Positions 27,823-36,890 are shown, numbered from the stretch's first letter. The stretch: 64,000 nucleotides of DNA from Pseudidiomarina sediminum DSM 21906 (GCF_000423165.1 NZ_KE383983.1:792376-856375); one strand, 5' to 3'. The notes: generated from the letters alone by a model not told the origin. Program-made: numbers and translations.

Positions 27823-27851
27823 ATAGTATACCCCCGTACCCTATTAGTCAA
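27823..27851 (-). promoter_or_regulatory. csoR-copA promoter with CsoR-type operator
   Basis: On the minus strand TTGACT (27846-27851) and TACTAT (27823-27828) are 17 bases apart. The spacer is AATAGGGTACGGGGGTA, a G-tract pattern like CsoR operators (compare TACGGGGGTAT in the Bacillus copZA site, from memory). Repressor binding between -35 and -10 would block polymerase. Confidence 0.7.
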
Positions 27852-27930
27852 TGTAGGAGATTTTTGACAAGAGAGATGATAAATCATTGGCGCTATGCGA
27901 GCTCAAGCAGAAGAGAGAATGAGGAAGCTG

Positions 27931-27962
27931 TGCATTTGTGGCCGTCGCCAACCACAAATGCA
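27931..27962 (-). terminator. Hairpin after the MDR reductase gene
   Basis: Perfect 11-bp inverted repeat (27931-27941, 27952-27962) with a 10-base loop, lying 11 bases past the stop of the minus-strand reductase gene. The RNA downstream is pyrimidine-rich but lacks a clean U run, so efficiency is uncertain. Confidence 0.5.
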
Positions 27963-27973
27963 GCAATGCAGGA

Positions 27974-28972
27974 TTACAGTTTCACCAGCATCTTGCCTTT
28001 GTTTTTGCCGGAGAAAAGACCAAGGAAAGCATCGACGGTTTGATCTAAGCCTTCATAGATCGTGACTTCAGAAGTGATTTTACCAGCTTGCATCCACTCG
28101 GTCATTTGCGCCAAAAACTCAGGGTAATGCTCAAAGTAATCGATAACGATAAAACCTTGAACAGTAAGTTTCTTCGAGTTAATAAAGAAGAGATTGCTTG
28201 GCCCAGGCTGTGGCGTTTCAGCGTTATAGTTGGCGATCATGCCACAGACAGAAATGCGACCGTAGTCATTCATAACATTCAAGGCAGCTTCTAAGTGCTC
28301 ACCACCCACGTTCTCGAAATAGACATCAATGCCCTCGGGAGCGGCCTGCTTTAACGCCTCTGTAAGGTTATCCACGGTTTTGTAGTTAATGACAGCATCA
28401 ACTCCTAGCGACTTAACCCATTGTGCCTTTTCATCGGAACCGACAGAGGCGACGACTTTACAACCCTTCAACTTGGCAATTTGACAGGCAATACTGCCGA
28501 CAGCGCCAGAAGCAGCGGAAACAAACACCGTGTCATCCGCGTTTAATTGAATGACTTTATTCAACCCAGCCCACGCAGTTAACCCGGTCATGCCAAGCAT
28601 GCCGAGAAATAGGTGGGCGGGTAGGTCACTCGCTGGCAGCGGAGTGAGATCTGTACCGTCGCTGATGAAGGTCGTGCACCATCCGGCAAGATTACTGACC
28701 TGTGTTCCTACTGGGAATTGGGTGTTGTTTGATGCGATGACCTCGCCAATAGCGCCTCCTTCAATGACTTCATTGAGTTGTAGCGGGGCAATGTAAGACT
28801 TTCGGTCAATCATACGCGGACGCATGTACGGGTCTACGGATAACCAAGCGTTTTTTACGAGGACTTGACCGTGTTGCAGCTCAGGTAGTTCCTGTTCAAC
28901 TGTTTTGAAGTTGTCGTGAGTCGGTAATCCCGTAGGTCGAGATGCAAGATGAATTTGGCGGCTGGTAAACAT
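27974..28972 (-). CDS. NADP-dependent MDR oxidoreductase (CurA/YncB-like)
   Basis: Zinc-free medium-chain reductase of 332 residues that reduces activated double bonds of enones, as in CurA and prostaglandin reductases. Motifs include LASRPTGLP, VDPYMRPRM, and the NADPH loop SAASGAVGSIACQIAKLKG. The ATG at 28972 has GAGG 6 bases upstream and gives the family start MFTSRQIHLASRP; longer frames up to 29050 are unlikely because they run into the operator region. It is divergent from an OhrR-like regulator, so it may detoxify reactive carbonyls produced by oxidative stress. Confidence 0.87.
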   Translation of the reverse strand: MFTSRQIHLASRPTGLPTHDNFKTVEQELPELQHGQVLVKNAWLSVDPYMRPRMIDRKSYIAPLQLNEVIEGGAIGEVIASNNTQFPVGTQVSNLAGWCTTFISDGTDLTPLPASDLPAHLFLGMLGMTGLTAWAGLNKVIQLNADDTVFVSAASGAVGSIACQIAKLKGCKVVASVGSDEKAQWVKSLGVDAVINYKTVDNLTEALKQAAPEGIDVYFENVGGEHLEAALNVMNDYGRISVCGMIANYNAETPQPGPSNLFFINSKKLTVQGFIVIDYFEHYPEFLAQMTEWMQAGKITSEVTIYEGLDQTVDAFLGLFSGKNKGKMLVKL

Positions 28973-29031
28973 AAATACCTCTTCAATTGGAATGCTCATG
29001 CTATGAACATCGCTGTTGATTACATATGCGT

Positions 29032-29059
29032 GCAAATAAGTTGTGCGCAAACTATTTGC
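29032..29059. promoter_or_regulatory. Operator-like dyad between reductase and MarR genes
   Basis: A 28-base dyad, GCAAATA...TATTTGC, with 11 of 14 positions paired about centre 29045.5. It lies in the 192-base region between the divergent MDR reductase and MarR-family genes. This is the expected place and size for a MarR-type operator controlling both. Confidence 0.5.
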
Positions 29060-29164
29060 GTGTGAATTTATCTGAAGTTAGGTTAGAATGCAACGATGAA
29101 GTGTGTTGCGTAAGCACTAAATTATTGTTGTAATGGCCTCCCCAGCAAGCGAGTACCCTCTGAT

Positions 29165-29599
29165 ATGGCGCAAAATCTATCTGATAATGTTTGTTTCACT
29201 TTATACAGTGCAACCAATGCGTTGGTACGCGCGTTTCGACCGCTGCTTGACGCGTACGACCTTACTTATCCGCAATACATAGTGATGCATTCATTGTGGT
29301 ACAAAAATCAAGTGAGCTTGAAAGCACTCGCGCAAGACACCTATCTTGATTCGAGCACCTTGACGCCAATTGTGAAACGATTGGAAGCGAAAGGATTATT
29401 GACGCGGAAGATCTCCCCTGAGGACGAACGTAAAAAAATCATTAGCTTAACCGAGAAGGGCGTTAGGTTGCAGCAGGACGCTGCGGAGCTGACCGCGACA
29501 CTTATGGCGCGTTCAAGTATGTCTTTAGAGCGTCTTGAGCAATTACGCCTGTTGAGTTTGGAGTTGCGCACCGAACTGGCTAAAGCAGAGGCGTCTTAA
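29165..29599 (+). CDS. OhrR-like MarR family redox regulator
   Basis: Winged-helix transcription factor of 144 residues. The N-terminal NVCFTLYSATNALVRAFRPLL is like OhrR proteins, in which the cysteine (Cys10 here) reacts with organic peroxides and releases DNA. The recognition region LDSSTLTPIVKRLEAKGLL and the wing DERKKIISLTEKG are clear. It is divergent from the reductase and probably represses it and itself. It is followed by a strong terminator. Confidence 0.85.
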   Translation: MAQNLSDNVCFTLYSATNALVRAFRPLLDAYDLTYPQYIVMHSLWYKNQVSLKALAQDTYLDSSTLTPIVKRLEAKGLLTRKISPEDERKKIISLTEKGVRLQQDAAELTATLMARSSMSLERLEQLRLLSLELRTELAKAEAS

Positions 29600-29614
29600 G
29601 CGTATGCGTCAATA

Positions 29615-29642
29615 AAAAAAGGCAGCAGATGCTGCCTTTTTT
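29615..29642. terminator. Bidirectional terminator after the MarR gene
   Basis: GGCAGCA/TGCTGCC stem (29621-29627, 29630-29636) flanked by A7 on the left and T6 on the right, so it can stop transcripts of the MarR gene and of the convergent yciK gene. Confidence 0.9.
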
Positions 29643-29665
29643 GTGGAAGGAAGCTGCGGGTGATG

Positions 29666-30412
29666 TTATTGTGCGTTGAGCGACTGTCCATTGACATCGA
29701 GACTTGCGTCACTCATTAAATACAAATAGGTCGGCATTAAATCCTCTGGTGTTTTTAATTTATTCCGATCTTCCGCTGGATAAGCCCGCGCGCGCATCGC
29801 GGTGCGTGTCGCCCCAGGGTTGATGGCATTGATGCGAATAGAGCTACCTTCGTATTCGTCAGCCATCACTTGGACCAACCCTTCGGTAGCGAATTTTGAT
29901 ACTGCGTAAGGCCCCCAAAAGGCGCGCCCTTTGCGGCCAACACCAGAAGAAGTGAAGACGATACTGGCATGCTTGGCTTTCTTTAAAGCGGGCATCAAAG
30001 CTTGGGTCATCAAAAACTGCGCTGTGACATTCACTTGCATTAGGTCGTGCCAGTTACCATGGTCGATATGTTCGAAAGGTGACAAAACGCCCAACAAGCT
30101 GGCGTTATGCAGTAAGCCATCGAGGCGACCAAACTGTTCAATAATGGTTGCGCACATACCTTCGTAATGGCTATAGGTCGCACCTTTCATATCCAGCGGT
30201 ACAATCGCCGGCTCAGCACCACCTGCCGCAACAATGGCGTCGTAAACGCTTTCTAACTTGCTCACCGTGCGTCCTAGCAAGATAACAGTAGCGCCTGCTT
30301 TGGCGAAAGTTAACGCGGCTTCTTTACCGATACCGTCACCGGCACCCGTCACAAGAATCACTTTCTCTTGTAAATCATACTTTTCAACGTTGTTGTTATG
30401 CATCTCGGTCAT
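29666..30412 (-). CDS. yciK: YciK family short-chain dehydrogenase
   Basis: NAD(P)-dependent SDR oxidoreductase of 248 residues with unknown natural substrate. Visible are the cofactor motif TGAGDGIG, the structural NAS (HNASLLG), the catalytic serine in TSSGVG and YAVSK. The segment INPGATRTAMRARAYPAED matches E. coli YciK closely. The ATG at 30412 lacks a clear ribosome site; an ATG at 30403 (MHNNNVEKYDL) is closer to the E. coli start. Confidence 0.88.
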   Translation of the reverse strand: MTEMHNNNVEKYDLQEKVILVTGAGDGIGKEAALTFAKAGATVILLGRTVSKLESVYDAIVAAGGAEPAIVPLDMKGATYSHYEGMCATIIEQFGRLDGLLHNASLLGVLSPFEHIDHGNWHDLMQVNVTAQFLMTQALMPALKKAKHASIVFTSSGVGRKGRAFWGPYAVSKFATEGLVQVMADEYEGSSIRINAINPGATRTAMRARAYPAEDRNKLKTPEDLMPTYLYLMSDASLDVNGQSLNAQ

Positions 30413-30504
30413 TTTCGGCTTACACTAGGTGAATGGATGTGGCTTAAGTGTACTGTTTTTTCGTTGGTATCTCAGCTGTTGCGGATAAATTCTGGGAAAA
30501 TACT

Positions 30505-30532
30505 TTTAACTTAAGCGTTAGCAGTGTATAAA
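30505..30532 (+). promoter_or_regulatory. Possible lipase promoter
   Basis: TTTAAC (30505-30510) and TATAAA (30527-30532) with a 16-base spacer. If used, it gives a leader of roughly 110 bases before the lipase start. Confidence 0.35.
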
Positions 30533-30650
30533 AATTTGTTAAGTTGATCTCTTGTCCTACCAGTTAGAAAAGGCGATGATAGGCAAGATAAAGAAAAGCA
30601 TCTGCAGGTGCTCAAGATATAACAATACGAACAAGGATTGGGGAAGCCTC

Positions 30651-33041
30651 ATGAAAAAACTCTTACTTGTAACGGCGATTTCAAGCGCCCTTACGCTAGC
30701 CGGTTGTGGTAGTGGTGATGAAGCACCAACATCTGAAACCGTCGATTATCAGGTGAACGCCACACGCGTTGTTTTTGACCCTTCAAATGGTGCCATATCT
30801 GTCCCTTCAAATATCTTATTAAGCGGTAGTGTTGATGGTACCTTGAATATTCCAGTGGCTGATCCATCAGACAATGCCAACCCACAGGTTGCGTTGAATG
30901 GTTTGGACGGCTGGGGAACACACTCAACCTTAACCTTTGACTTCTCGCTACCTGACGATGCCAACGGTAATCCTGTTGCTGTTGATGCGAACTCGCTTGA
31001 AGCACCAGGTAGTATTCGTATTTTTGAAACCATCATGGGTGGCACAGCTGTGAATGAAGCCTGTGCAGCAGCAAGCCCTGCGGCAACTTGTGCCGTGGTC
31101 GCTGAGTTGACCTATGGGGTGGACTTCATCGTTAAGGCGACCGGCCCAGCCGGTGTGGCCGTTATTCCGTTGAAGCCTTTGAAAGCCAAAACAGGTTACG
31201 CGGCGGTATTGACCTCGAACATTACTGACGAGTTAGGGCGTTCAGTTTGGCCATCGCAAACCTATGGTTTGATGCAACGCAATGCCGATACCGATCCTGT
31301 GTCAGCTGATGCGTCAGCGGTTGGTTTACAGCGTCTTATCAACAGTCACGAAAATGCGCTTGCAGCTTTTGGTGTTGATAAAGAAGAAATTATTTATGTT
31401 TCTAGCTTTACCACGCAGTCGGTAAATGATGCGTTCGGCGCGATTAAAGCTTTGTATGCCCAACAGTTCTCGCAAGGTGCAGGTCCTGCACTTATGGCGC
31501 AACCGACGGGCATGTCTGTGGGGGATATTTTGGTGGCTTCAGGTCGCTTAGATGCTAACCCGCAAGATCCTGCGTATTTAGCAGCAATTTCAGCCAGTGT
31601 GTATCAAGCGCAAGTGACTTTGCCGTACTACTCACCAGTGCCGACAGCAGAAGATCCACAAGCACCATTGAATGGTCGTTGGCAAGCAATGTGTGACAGC
31701 CCAGCATCAATTCTTGGTGCGATCGGTGCTGGCGCTTTGCCGGCTGCTGCAGTTGACCCTGCAGGCTTACAAGATCCAACACGCTTGTTGCCGCCGTACA
31801 ATTGTTATGACTTCCCTGGCGTTGATGAAGAGCGTCATATCACCAAGTACAACCCAATTCCTGCGGCAACCACGCAAATGGATATCCCAGCGGTTGTGAC
31901 GGTACCTGACGTCGCGAAAGCGAACATGTTACGTGCCGCACAAGGGCTTGATCCTCTTGTTGAACCAGCGAACGGTTGGCCAGTGGTGATTTTCCAACAT
32001 GGTATCACCGGTGAGAAAACCAACGTCTTTGGTATCGCAGGTACGTTAGCGGCCATGGGCTTCGCGACTGTGGCGATTGACCATCCGTTACATGGTGATC
32101 GTGGCTTTGGTCCGATTAACGCAACCACCGGCAGTGCCACGGCTTATATGAACTTGGCAAGCTTACTGACCGCACGTGATAACTTGCGTCAGTCGATTGC
32201 TGATTTGTTAGGCCTACGGGTTAGCTTGAATGCTGCGATGGGTGCGCCATTAAACGGTCAGAACGTTTATTTCCTCGGTCACTCGTTAGGTGCGATTGCG
32301 GGAACTGGCTTTACTGCAATGACCAATGCTCCACTTAGCGGCCAATTGGCTCCTGCATCAGCCTTGTTTAAGGTCAATGCCTCATCGCTAATGGCGCCAG
32401 GCGCAAGTGTCGCGAACTTCTTGTTAGCGTCACCATCGTTTGGTCCTGTGATCAAAGGCCAATTATTGTATGCGGCGAATGCTGATTTCGCGCAAGCGGT
32501 GAACAATGCTGCGCAACAAGCTGGCGTCTCGCCAACCTCACCAGCCTTCCAAGGTTTGTTGGTGCAGGTGTATCAGCAGTTCTGGGCCGGTTTAAGTGCT
32601 GCCGAGCAAGCTAGTATCAATGGTGTGTTTGAGCAGTTTGCCTTTGCCGCTCAGTCGGTGATTGACTCTGCTGACCCAATTAACTACGCAGCGCAAGTGA
32701 CGGCGACCGAAAGCCCAATTCACTTGATTGAAGTTGTGGGGAATGGTGCTGACTTCCTTGCTGACCAAGTGATTCCGAACACGGTTGCAGGTAAGCCTTT
32801 GGCTGGTACGGAAGCATTGATCAGTGCCTTGCAGCTTGAATCAATCACGCAAACCACAGCAAGTGTAGATGGTTCAAAAGTATCAGGTGCGGTTCGCTTC
32901 ACCGAAGGTTCGCACAGCTCTATTGTTGACCCTAGCGCCTCTGCTGCGGCAACGATGGAAATGCAAATGCAGGCAGCGGGCTGGTTTAGCACCAACGCGA
33001 CTGCGATTCCTGTGACGAACACTGCAGTGATCAAGCAATAA
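30651..33041 (+). CDS. Pla-1/cef-type extracellular lipase lipoprotein
   Basis: Surface or secreted lipase of 796 residues. A lipoprotein signal peptide ends in LAGCGSGDE. Residues 20-110 match the bacterial virulence-factor lipase N-terminal domain (ATRVVFDPSNGAISVPSN). The alpha/beta hydrolase core shows VIFQHGITG as oxyanion region and the nucleophile motif GHSLG with Ser545. VolA of Vibrio is a relative that releases fatty acids from lysophospholipid. The ATG at 30651 has GGGGAAG upstream; a longer frame from 30552 would bury the signal peptide. A strong terminator follows. Confidence 0.88.
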   Translation: MKKLLLVTAISSALTLAGCGSGDEAPTSETVDYQVNATRVVFDPSNGAISVPSNILLSGSVDGTLNIPVADPSDNANPQVALNGLDGWGTHSTLTFDFSLPDDANGNPVAVDANSLEAPGSIRIFETIMGGTAVNEACAAASPAATCAVVAELTYGVDFIVKATGPAGVAVIPLKPLKAKTGYAAVLTSNITDELGRSVWPSQTYGLMQRNADTDPVSADASAVGLQRLINSHENALAAFGVDKEEIIYVSSFTTQSVNDAFGAIKALYAQQFSQGAGPALMAQPTGMSVGDILVASGRLDANPQDPAYLAAISASVYQAQVTLPYYSPVPTAEDPQAPLNGRWQAMCDSPASILGAIGAGALPAAAVDPAGLQDPTRLLPPYNCYDFPGVDEERHITKYNPIPAATTQMDIPAVVTVPDVAKANMLRAAQGLDPLVEPANGWPVVIFQHGITGEKTNVFGIAGTLAAMGFATVAIDHPLHGDRGFGPINATTGSATAYMNLASLLTARDNLRQSIADLLGLRVSLNAAMGAPLNGQNVYFLGHSLGAIAGTGFTAMTNAPLSGQLAPASALFKVNASSLMAPGASVANFLLASPSFGPVIKGQLLYAANADFAQAVNNAAQQAGVSPTSPAFQGLLVQVYQQFWAGLSAAEQASINGVFEQFAFAAQSVIDSADPINYAAQVTATESPIHLIEVVGNGADFLADQVIPNTVAGKPLAGTEALISALQLESITQTTASVDGSKVSGAVRFTEGSHSSIVDPSASAAATMEMQMQAAGWFSTNATAIPVTNTAVIKQ

Positions 33042-33070
33042 TCTGTATACTAGAACACAGATGAGTTTTG

Positions 33071-33096
33071 AAAGGGCCGCTCGTCGGCCCTTTTTT
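33071..33096 (+). terminator. Terminator of the lipase gene
   Basis: Perfect 9-bp stem (AAAGGGCCG/CGGCCCTTT, 33071-33079 and 33085-33093) with a 5-base loop, ending in six T. Confidence 0.92.
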
Positions 33097-33122
33097 ATTG
33101 CTGGTAACCAATTGAGGTGAAC

Positions 33123-34124
33123 ATGGACTTTTTGCTCAGTATTGCTGACTTTGCCCTGAAAGCGGCGGTGATTGTACTTGCCGTTGCGCTGGTGGTTGGC
33201 ATCGTAACAACGGCTGCGGCGCGGCAACGCAAGCAGCAAGGTGAGTTGCAAATTACGAACCTATCGAAACAGTTACGGGCGATCGGAAAAAGTATCGAAC
33301 ATGAACTGTTGAGCAAGAAACAGCGTAAACAAGCGCAGAAGGACGAGAAGAAAGCTGAGAAGCAAACGGCAAAAGCAGTCGCTGAAGCGCAACCACGTAT
33401 TTTTGTGCTCGATTTTAAAGGCAGTATGGATGCCAAAGAAGTGGACGCTTTGGCAACGGAGGTTACCGCCATTGTGAGCGCCGCAAAAGCTGGCGATACC
33501 GTGTTCGTGCGGTTAGAGAGTCCAGGTGGTGTTGTGCATGGTTATGGACTAGGTGCGGCACAGTTACAACGATTGCGTGAAGCCCAACTTAACTTAGTGG
33601 TGAGCGTTGATAAAGTGGCAGCCAGTGGTGGTTATATGATGGCCGCTGTAGCAGAGCATATTGTTGCGGCACCATACGCCATCATAGGTTCTATTGGCGT
33701 AATCGCGCAGCTACCGAACTTCCACCGTTGGTTGAAAAAGCACGATGTTGATTTTGAGCAAGTGACTGCGGGCGAGTACAAGCGCACCTTAACCATGTTT
33801 GGTGAGAATACCGATGCTGATCGGACCAAGTTTAAAGAAGACTTGGAGCAAATCCATCAGCAATTTAAACAGCACATTAGCCACTATCGACCGCAGGTAA
33901 ACCTTGAGCAAGTCGCGACGGGGGAGTATTGGACGGCACAGCAAGCCCATGGTTTTGCCCTCGTCGATGAGCTCATGACGAGCGATAGCTGGTTGCTCAA
34001 GCGCGCGTCAGGTCACACCATTTTGCATGTCAGTTATCAGCAAAAACGCCCTTTAGGTGAACGGATCGGTAAAAATGTCACAGCAGTACTTACCAGCATT
34101 CGGGAGTTTTTGACAAAGTCGTAA
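33123..34124 (+). CDS. sohB: SohB inner-membrane serine protease (S49)
   Basis: Membrane-anchored peptidase of the SppA family, 333 residues. An N-terminal helix (about 10-32) is followed by a Lys/Gln-rich linker and the protease domain. Ser168 (KVAASGGYMMA) and Lys220 (GEYKRTLT) form the catalytic dyad, ten residues earlier than in E. coli SohB. GAGG lies 5 bases before the ATG at 33123. smrA follows after 12 bases. Confidence 0.93.
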   Translation: MDFLLSIADFALKAAVIVLAVALVVGIVTTAAARQRKQQGELQITNLSKQLRAIGKSIEHELLSKKQRKQAQKDEKKAEKQTAKAVAEAQPRIFVLDFKGSMDAKEVDALATEVTAIVSAAKAGDTVFVRLESPGGVVHGYGLGAAQLQRLREAQLNLVVSVDKVAASGGYMMAAVAEHIVAAPYAIIGSIGVIAQLPNFHRWLKKHDVDFEQVTAGEYKRTLTMFGENTDADRTKFKEDLEQIHQQFKQHISHYRPQVNLEQVATGEYWTAQQAHGFALVDELMTSDSWLLKRASGHTILHVSYQQKRPLGERIGKNVTAVLTSIREFLTKS

Positions 34125-34136
34125 ACTGGAGAAGTT

Positions 34137-34712
34137 ATGAGTGACGATTTTGAAGCTTTCCGCCAGCAAATGGCGGATGTGAAACCTTTGCGCAGTGATG
34201 AGGTGGTGACGCCGAGAAAGGCAAAGCCAACTGCCGCACAGGCAGAACGCCGCAAAGCGGCAGAGCAACAGTTAGAAGACGATATCAACTATTTGTCGAT
34301 GGAGTTCGTCGACCTAGTGGAACCCGAAGCGCTGGTTGAATACCGCCGCGATGGGGTTCAGCACGGGGTATTTAAACGCTTGAAACAAGGGCACTACACC
34401 ATCGAGGCGAGTCTAGATTTACACCATCACAGTCTCCGCCAAGCACGGCAAGCGTTGTTCGACTTTGTGCAACTGTGTCATCGTCGCGGTGTACGCACCG
34501 CTATTGTAGTGCACGGCATGGGGCGTCATTCCAAACCTCACCCGGCGTTATTGAAAAGCTATGTGGTGAAGTGGTTAAAGCAATTAGAGCCAGTGATGGC
34601 CTTTAACAGTGCTCAGCGCCAACATGGTGGAGCGGGTTCTGTGTACGTCATGCTGCGTAAAAATGCCGAGCAAAAACTTGAAAATCGCGAACGTCATCAA
34701 AAACGTTGGTGA
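34137..34712 (+). CDS. smrA: DNA endonuclease SmrA
   Basis: Smr-domain nuclease of 191 residues, similar to E. coli YdaL/SmrA. The charged N-terminus is followed by YRRDGVQHGVFKRLKQGHY and the Smr domain with LDLHHHS, VVHGMGRHS and HGGAGSVYVMLRK. Small Smr proteins nick DNA or RNA; the cellular role is unclear. GGAGAAG precedes the ATG. Confidence 0.88.
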   Translation: MSDDFEAFRQQMADVKPLRSDEVVTPRKAKPTAAQAERRKAAEQQLEDDINYLSMEFVDLVEPEALVEYRRDGVQHGVFKRLKQGHYTIEASLDLHHHSLRQARQALFDFVQLCHRRGVRTAIVVHGMGRHSKPHPALLKSYVVKWLKQLEPVMAFNSAQRQHGGAGSVYVMLRKNAEQKLENRERHQKRW

Positions 34713-34724
34713 AGAGAGGTCATC

Positions 34725-35429
34725 ATGAAAGCAAGCCTGTTAGCCGTTACTCTTGTGGGAGCACTCACACTTTCCGCCTGCGCTGAGGCAGTTCCTGAGC
34801 AAACACTTTCCGAGCGACTCGGTCAGCAATTGACTGAGCGTATGGATAAACGCTACAACACCGACTTTACCTACGATAGTTTTGAGTTAAACACCCTGAC
34901 CGCGGAGTTGTTGGCGACAAGTGTTGGTGTTAAAACACGCATCGATGCGTTAGATGCCGGTATGAATCAGCTGTTGTGGGCCGAGCAGGTACAACTGGAA
35001 GGTGACTGGTTAAGTCAGCGCAAAGAGCAACTGACGGTCGATCGAGCGACTGTACGTAACGCTCAGTTGACCATCGCCTACTACGGCAAAGGGCGTTCAA
35101 ATTTACATGCTGTGGTTGAACAAATGCAGCAGCAATTACCCGTACAACAGGCCAGTCAAAAAGTGAATTGGCAGGTAAATTCGGTAGTTATGGAGAATGT
35201 GGTCGTTAATCTCTTCGACCAAGGCCAGCCGTTGCTGAGTGTGCGTCTCGAGCAGCTTGAGCTGCCCAAGCTCCATAGCAACCACGATGCGCAAGAATGG
35301 GTGAATAGCTTGTTAGGTCCGTTGTTGGAGCAATTGTTGGCACAGGCCGTGCGCGGCGAGAGTAAAACAATGACCGTGGATAGTCAGGCTTTAATGGGCT
35401 TTATTTGGCGGGAAATGGGGGCGTTTTAA
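34725..35429 (+). CDS. Lipoprotein of unknown function
   Basis: I do not recognise the family. The 234-residue product has a lipobox LSAC at residues 16-19, then a mixed alpha/beta domain with a repeated layout (VQLEGDWLSQRKEQLTVDRA, NVVVNLFDQGQPLLSV) that recalls AsmA-like lipid-transport proteins. That likeness is weak. It is the last gene of the sohB-smrA unit (12-base gap), and its stop lies inside a palindromic terminator. Confidence 0.65.
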   Translation: MKASLLAVTLVGALTLSACAEAVPEQTLSERLGQQLTERMDKRYNTDFTYDSFELNTLTAELLATSVGVKTRIDALDAGMNQLLWAEQVQLEGDWLSQRKEQLTVDRATVRNAQLTIAYYGKGRSNLHAVVEQMQQQLPVQQASQKVNWQVNSVVMENVVVNLFDQGQPLLSVRLEQLELPKLHSNHDAQEWVNSLLGPLLEQLLAQAVRGESKTMTVDSQALMGFIWREMGAF

Positions 35430-35438
35430 AACGCCCCC
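35417..35438. terminator. 22-bp perfect palindrome containing a stop codon
   Basis: GGGGGCGTTTT/AAAACGCCCCC with no loop beyond the centre. The TAA of the lipoprotein gene (35427-35429) lies at its middle. It sits between two convergent genes and probably ends both, although only a short T run follows. Confidence 0.65.
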
Positions 35439-35445
35439 AGTCGTT

Positions 35446-36738
35446 TTAGAGGTGGACGTCACGCTCTTTTAGATCTGCGTTTTCATCGTTGAAGATTTCT
35501 TCGTCCAGTTCGCCTTCAGATTTAGCAACAATCAGGCTCACCATCGCGTCCCCAGTCACGTTGACCGAAGTACGCGTCATATCTAACAAACGGTCGACAC
35601 CGATAATCAAGCCAATACCTTCTACCGGTAACCCGACTTGACCGAGCACCATGGCTAACATGATTAAGCCAACGCCCGGTACACCTGCGGTACCAATACT
35701 GGCTAAGGTTGCGGTAAGTACGACCATTGCGTAATCAGCAAGGGTGAGATCAATCACAAACACCTGAGCAATAAATACTGTCGCGACACCTTGCATGATC
35801 GCAGTACCATCCATATTGATGGTGGCACCTAAAGGTACGGTGAACGAGCCAATTTTGTTGCTCACACCCAGACGCTTGGTTACTGTCTCAAGCGTGATCG
35901 GAATGGTGGCATTACTGCTGGATGTGGTGAAACCAAAGATTTGCACTTCGCGCATTTTCTTGAGGAACACTTTGGGGCTTAGTCCAGTGAGGCCTTTTAA
36001 GATCAACGAGTAGGTGACCACGCCGTGCAAAATGAGCACCACGAAAACGAGCAAGAAGTACTTACCAAGACTGAAGATGGTGTCAAACTCAGTTTCGCTA
36101 AAGAGCTTGGCCATGAGAGCGAAGACACCATAAGGTGCAAGGTTCATCAAGATGATGACCAGCTTCATAATCACTTCGTTGAAGTCGTCAAAGAAGCCTT
36201 TCAAACGATCGCCAGGCTTACCCACCAAGGCCATAGCAATACCAAACAACAAGGCAAAAATGATGATTTGCAGCATGTTGCCGTTCGCCATTGCTGAGAA
36301 TGGGTTTTTCGGGAAGAGGTCGATGATAACTTGTGCTAATGATGGTGCCTGCGATGGCTCAAAGGTTGCATCGGTCGGCATTGCGACACCAGCGCCTGGT
36401 TGAATCAGTACACCTGCCATGATCGCGAAACTGATGGCGATAGCCGTGGTGATCATATAGAGCAGTACCGATTTGCCGCCAAGACGACCGAGCTTACTTG
36501 GGTCACTAAGCGAGCAGGTACCGACGACCAAAGATACAAAAACTAACGGCACTACCAGCATTTGGAGAGAACTGATAAAGATTTGGCCGATGACGTGGAA
36601 TAACCCTTTGGTTAAGTAGCCTTCGACTAAAACACTCTCCGGAAATAGTAATTTAAGTAGAAAGCCAACCAATATCCCTGCAAACATACCTATAACGATA
36701 CGCGCTGTTAAGCTCAGCTTTTTCTTATTATCACGCAT
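35446..36738 (-). CDS. Dicarboxylate/amino acid:cation symporter (DAACS)
   Basis: Na+ or H+-driven uptake of glutamate, aspartate or C4-dicarboxylates, 430 residues. The serine-rich hairpin is seen as TTSSSNATIPIT, the sodium-site helix as GATINMDGTA, and the second hairpin as GTAGVPGVGL. The acidic C-terminal tail (EGELDEEIFNDENAD) is longer than in GltP. The ATG at 36738 has AGGA 7 bases upstream; a frame from 36771 is not supported. Substrate cannot be decided from sequence alone. Confidence 0.9.
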   Translation of the reverse strand: MRDNKKKLSLTARIVIGMFAGILVGFLLKLLFPESVLVEGYLTKGLFHVIGQIFISSLQMLVVPLVFVSLVVGTCSLSDPSKLGRLGGKSVLLYMITTAIAISFAIMAGVLIQPGAGVAMPTDATFEPSQAPSLAQVIIDLFPKNPFSAMANGNMLQIIIFALLFGIAMALVGKPGDRLKGFFDDFNEVIMKLVIILMNLAPYGVFALMAKLFSETEFDTIFSLGKYFLLVFVVLILHGVVTYSLILKGLTGLSPKVFLKKMREVQIFGFTTSSSNATIPITLETVTKRLGVSNKIGSFTVPLGATINMDGTAIMQGVATVFIAQVFVIDLTLADYAMVVLTATLASIGTAGVPGVGLIMLAMVLGQVGLPVEGIGLIIGVDRLLDMTRTSVNVTGDAMVSLIVAKSEGELDEEIFNDENADLKERDVHL

Positions 36739-36890
36739 ACTGATTCCTGTTGTTGAAAATAAAACTGGCAAAGACTACCAGAAAACATTCGATGATTTTA
36801 GTATTGTACGCAGAAGCTGCTGTAAAACCCTATAAACTTGCGGTGACTAACTGTAAAGACGGAGCGCGACGAAAGTAGCGCGAATAAATA

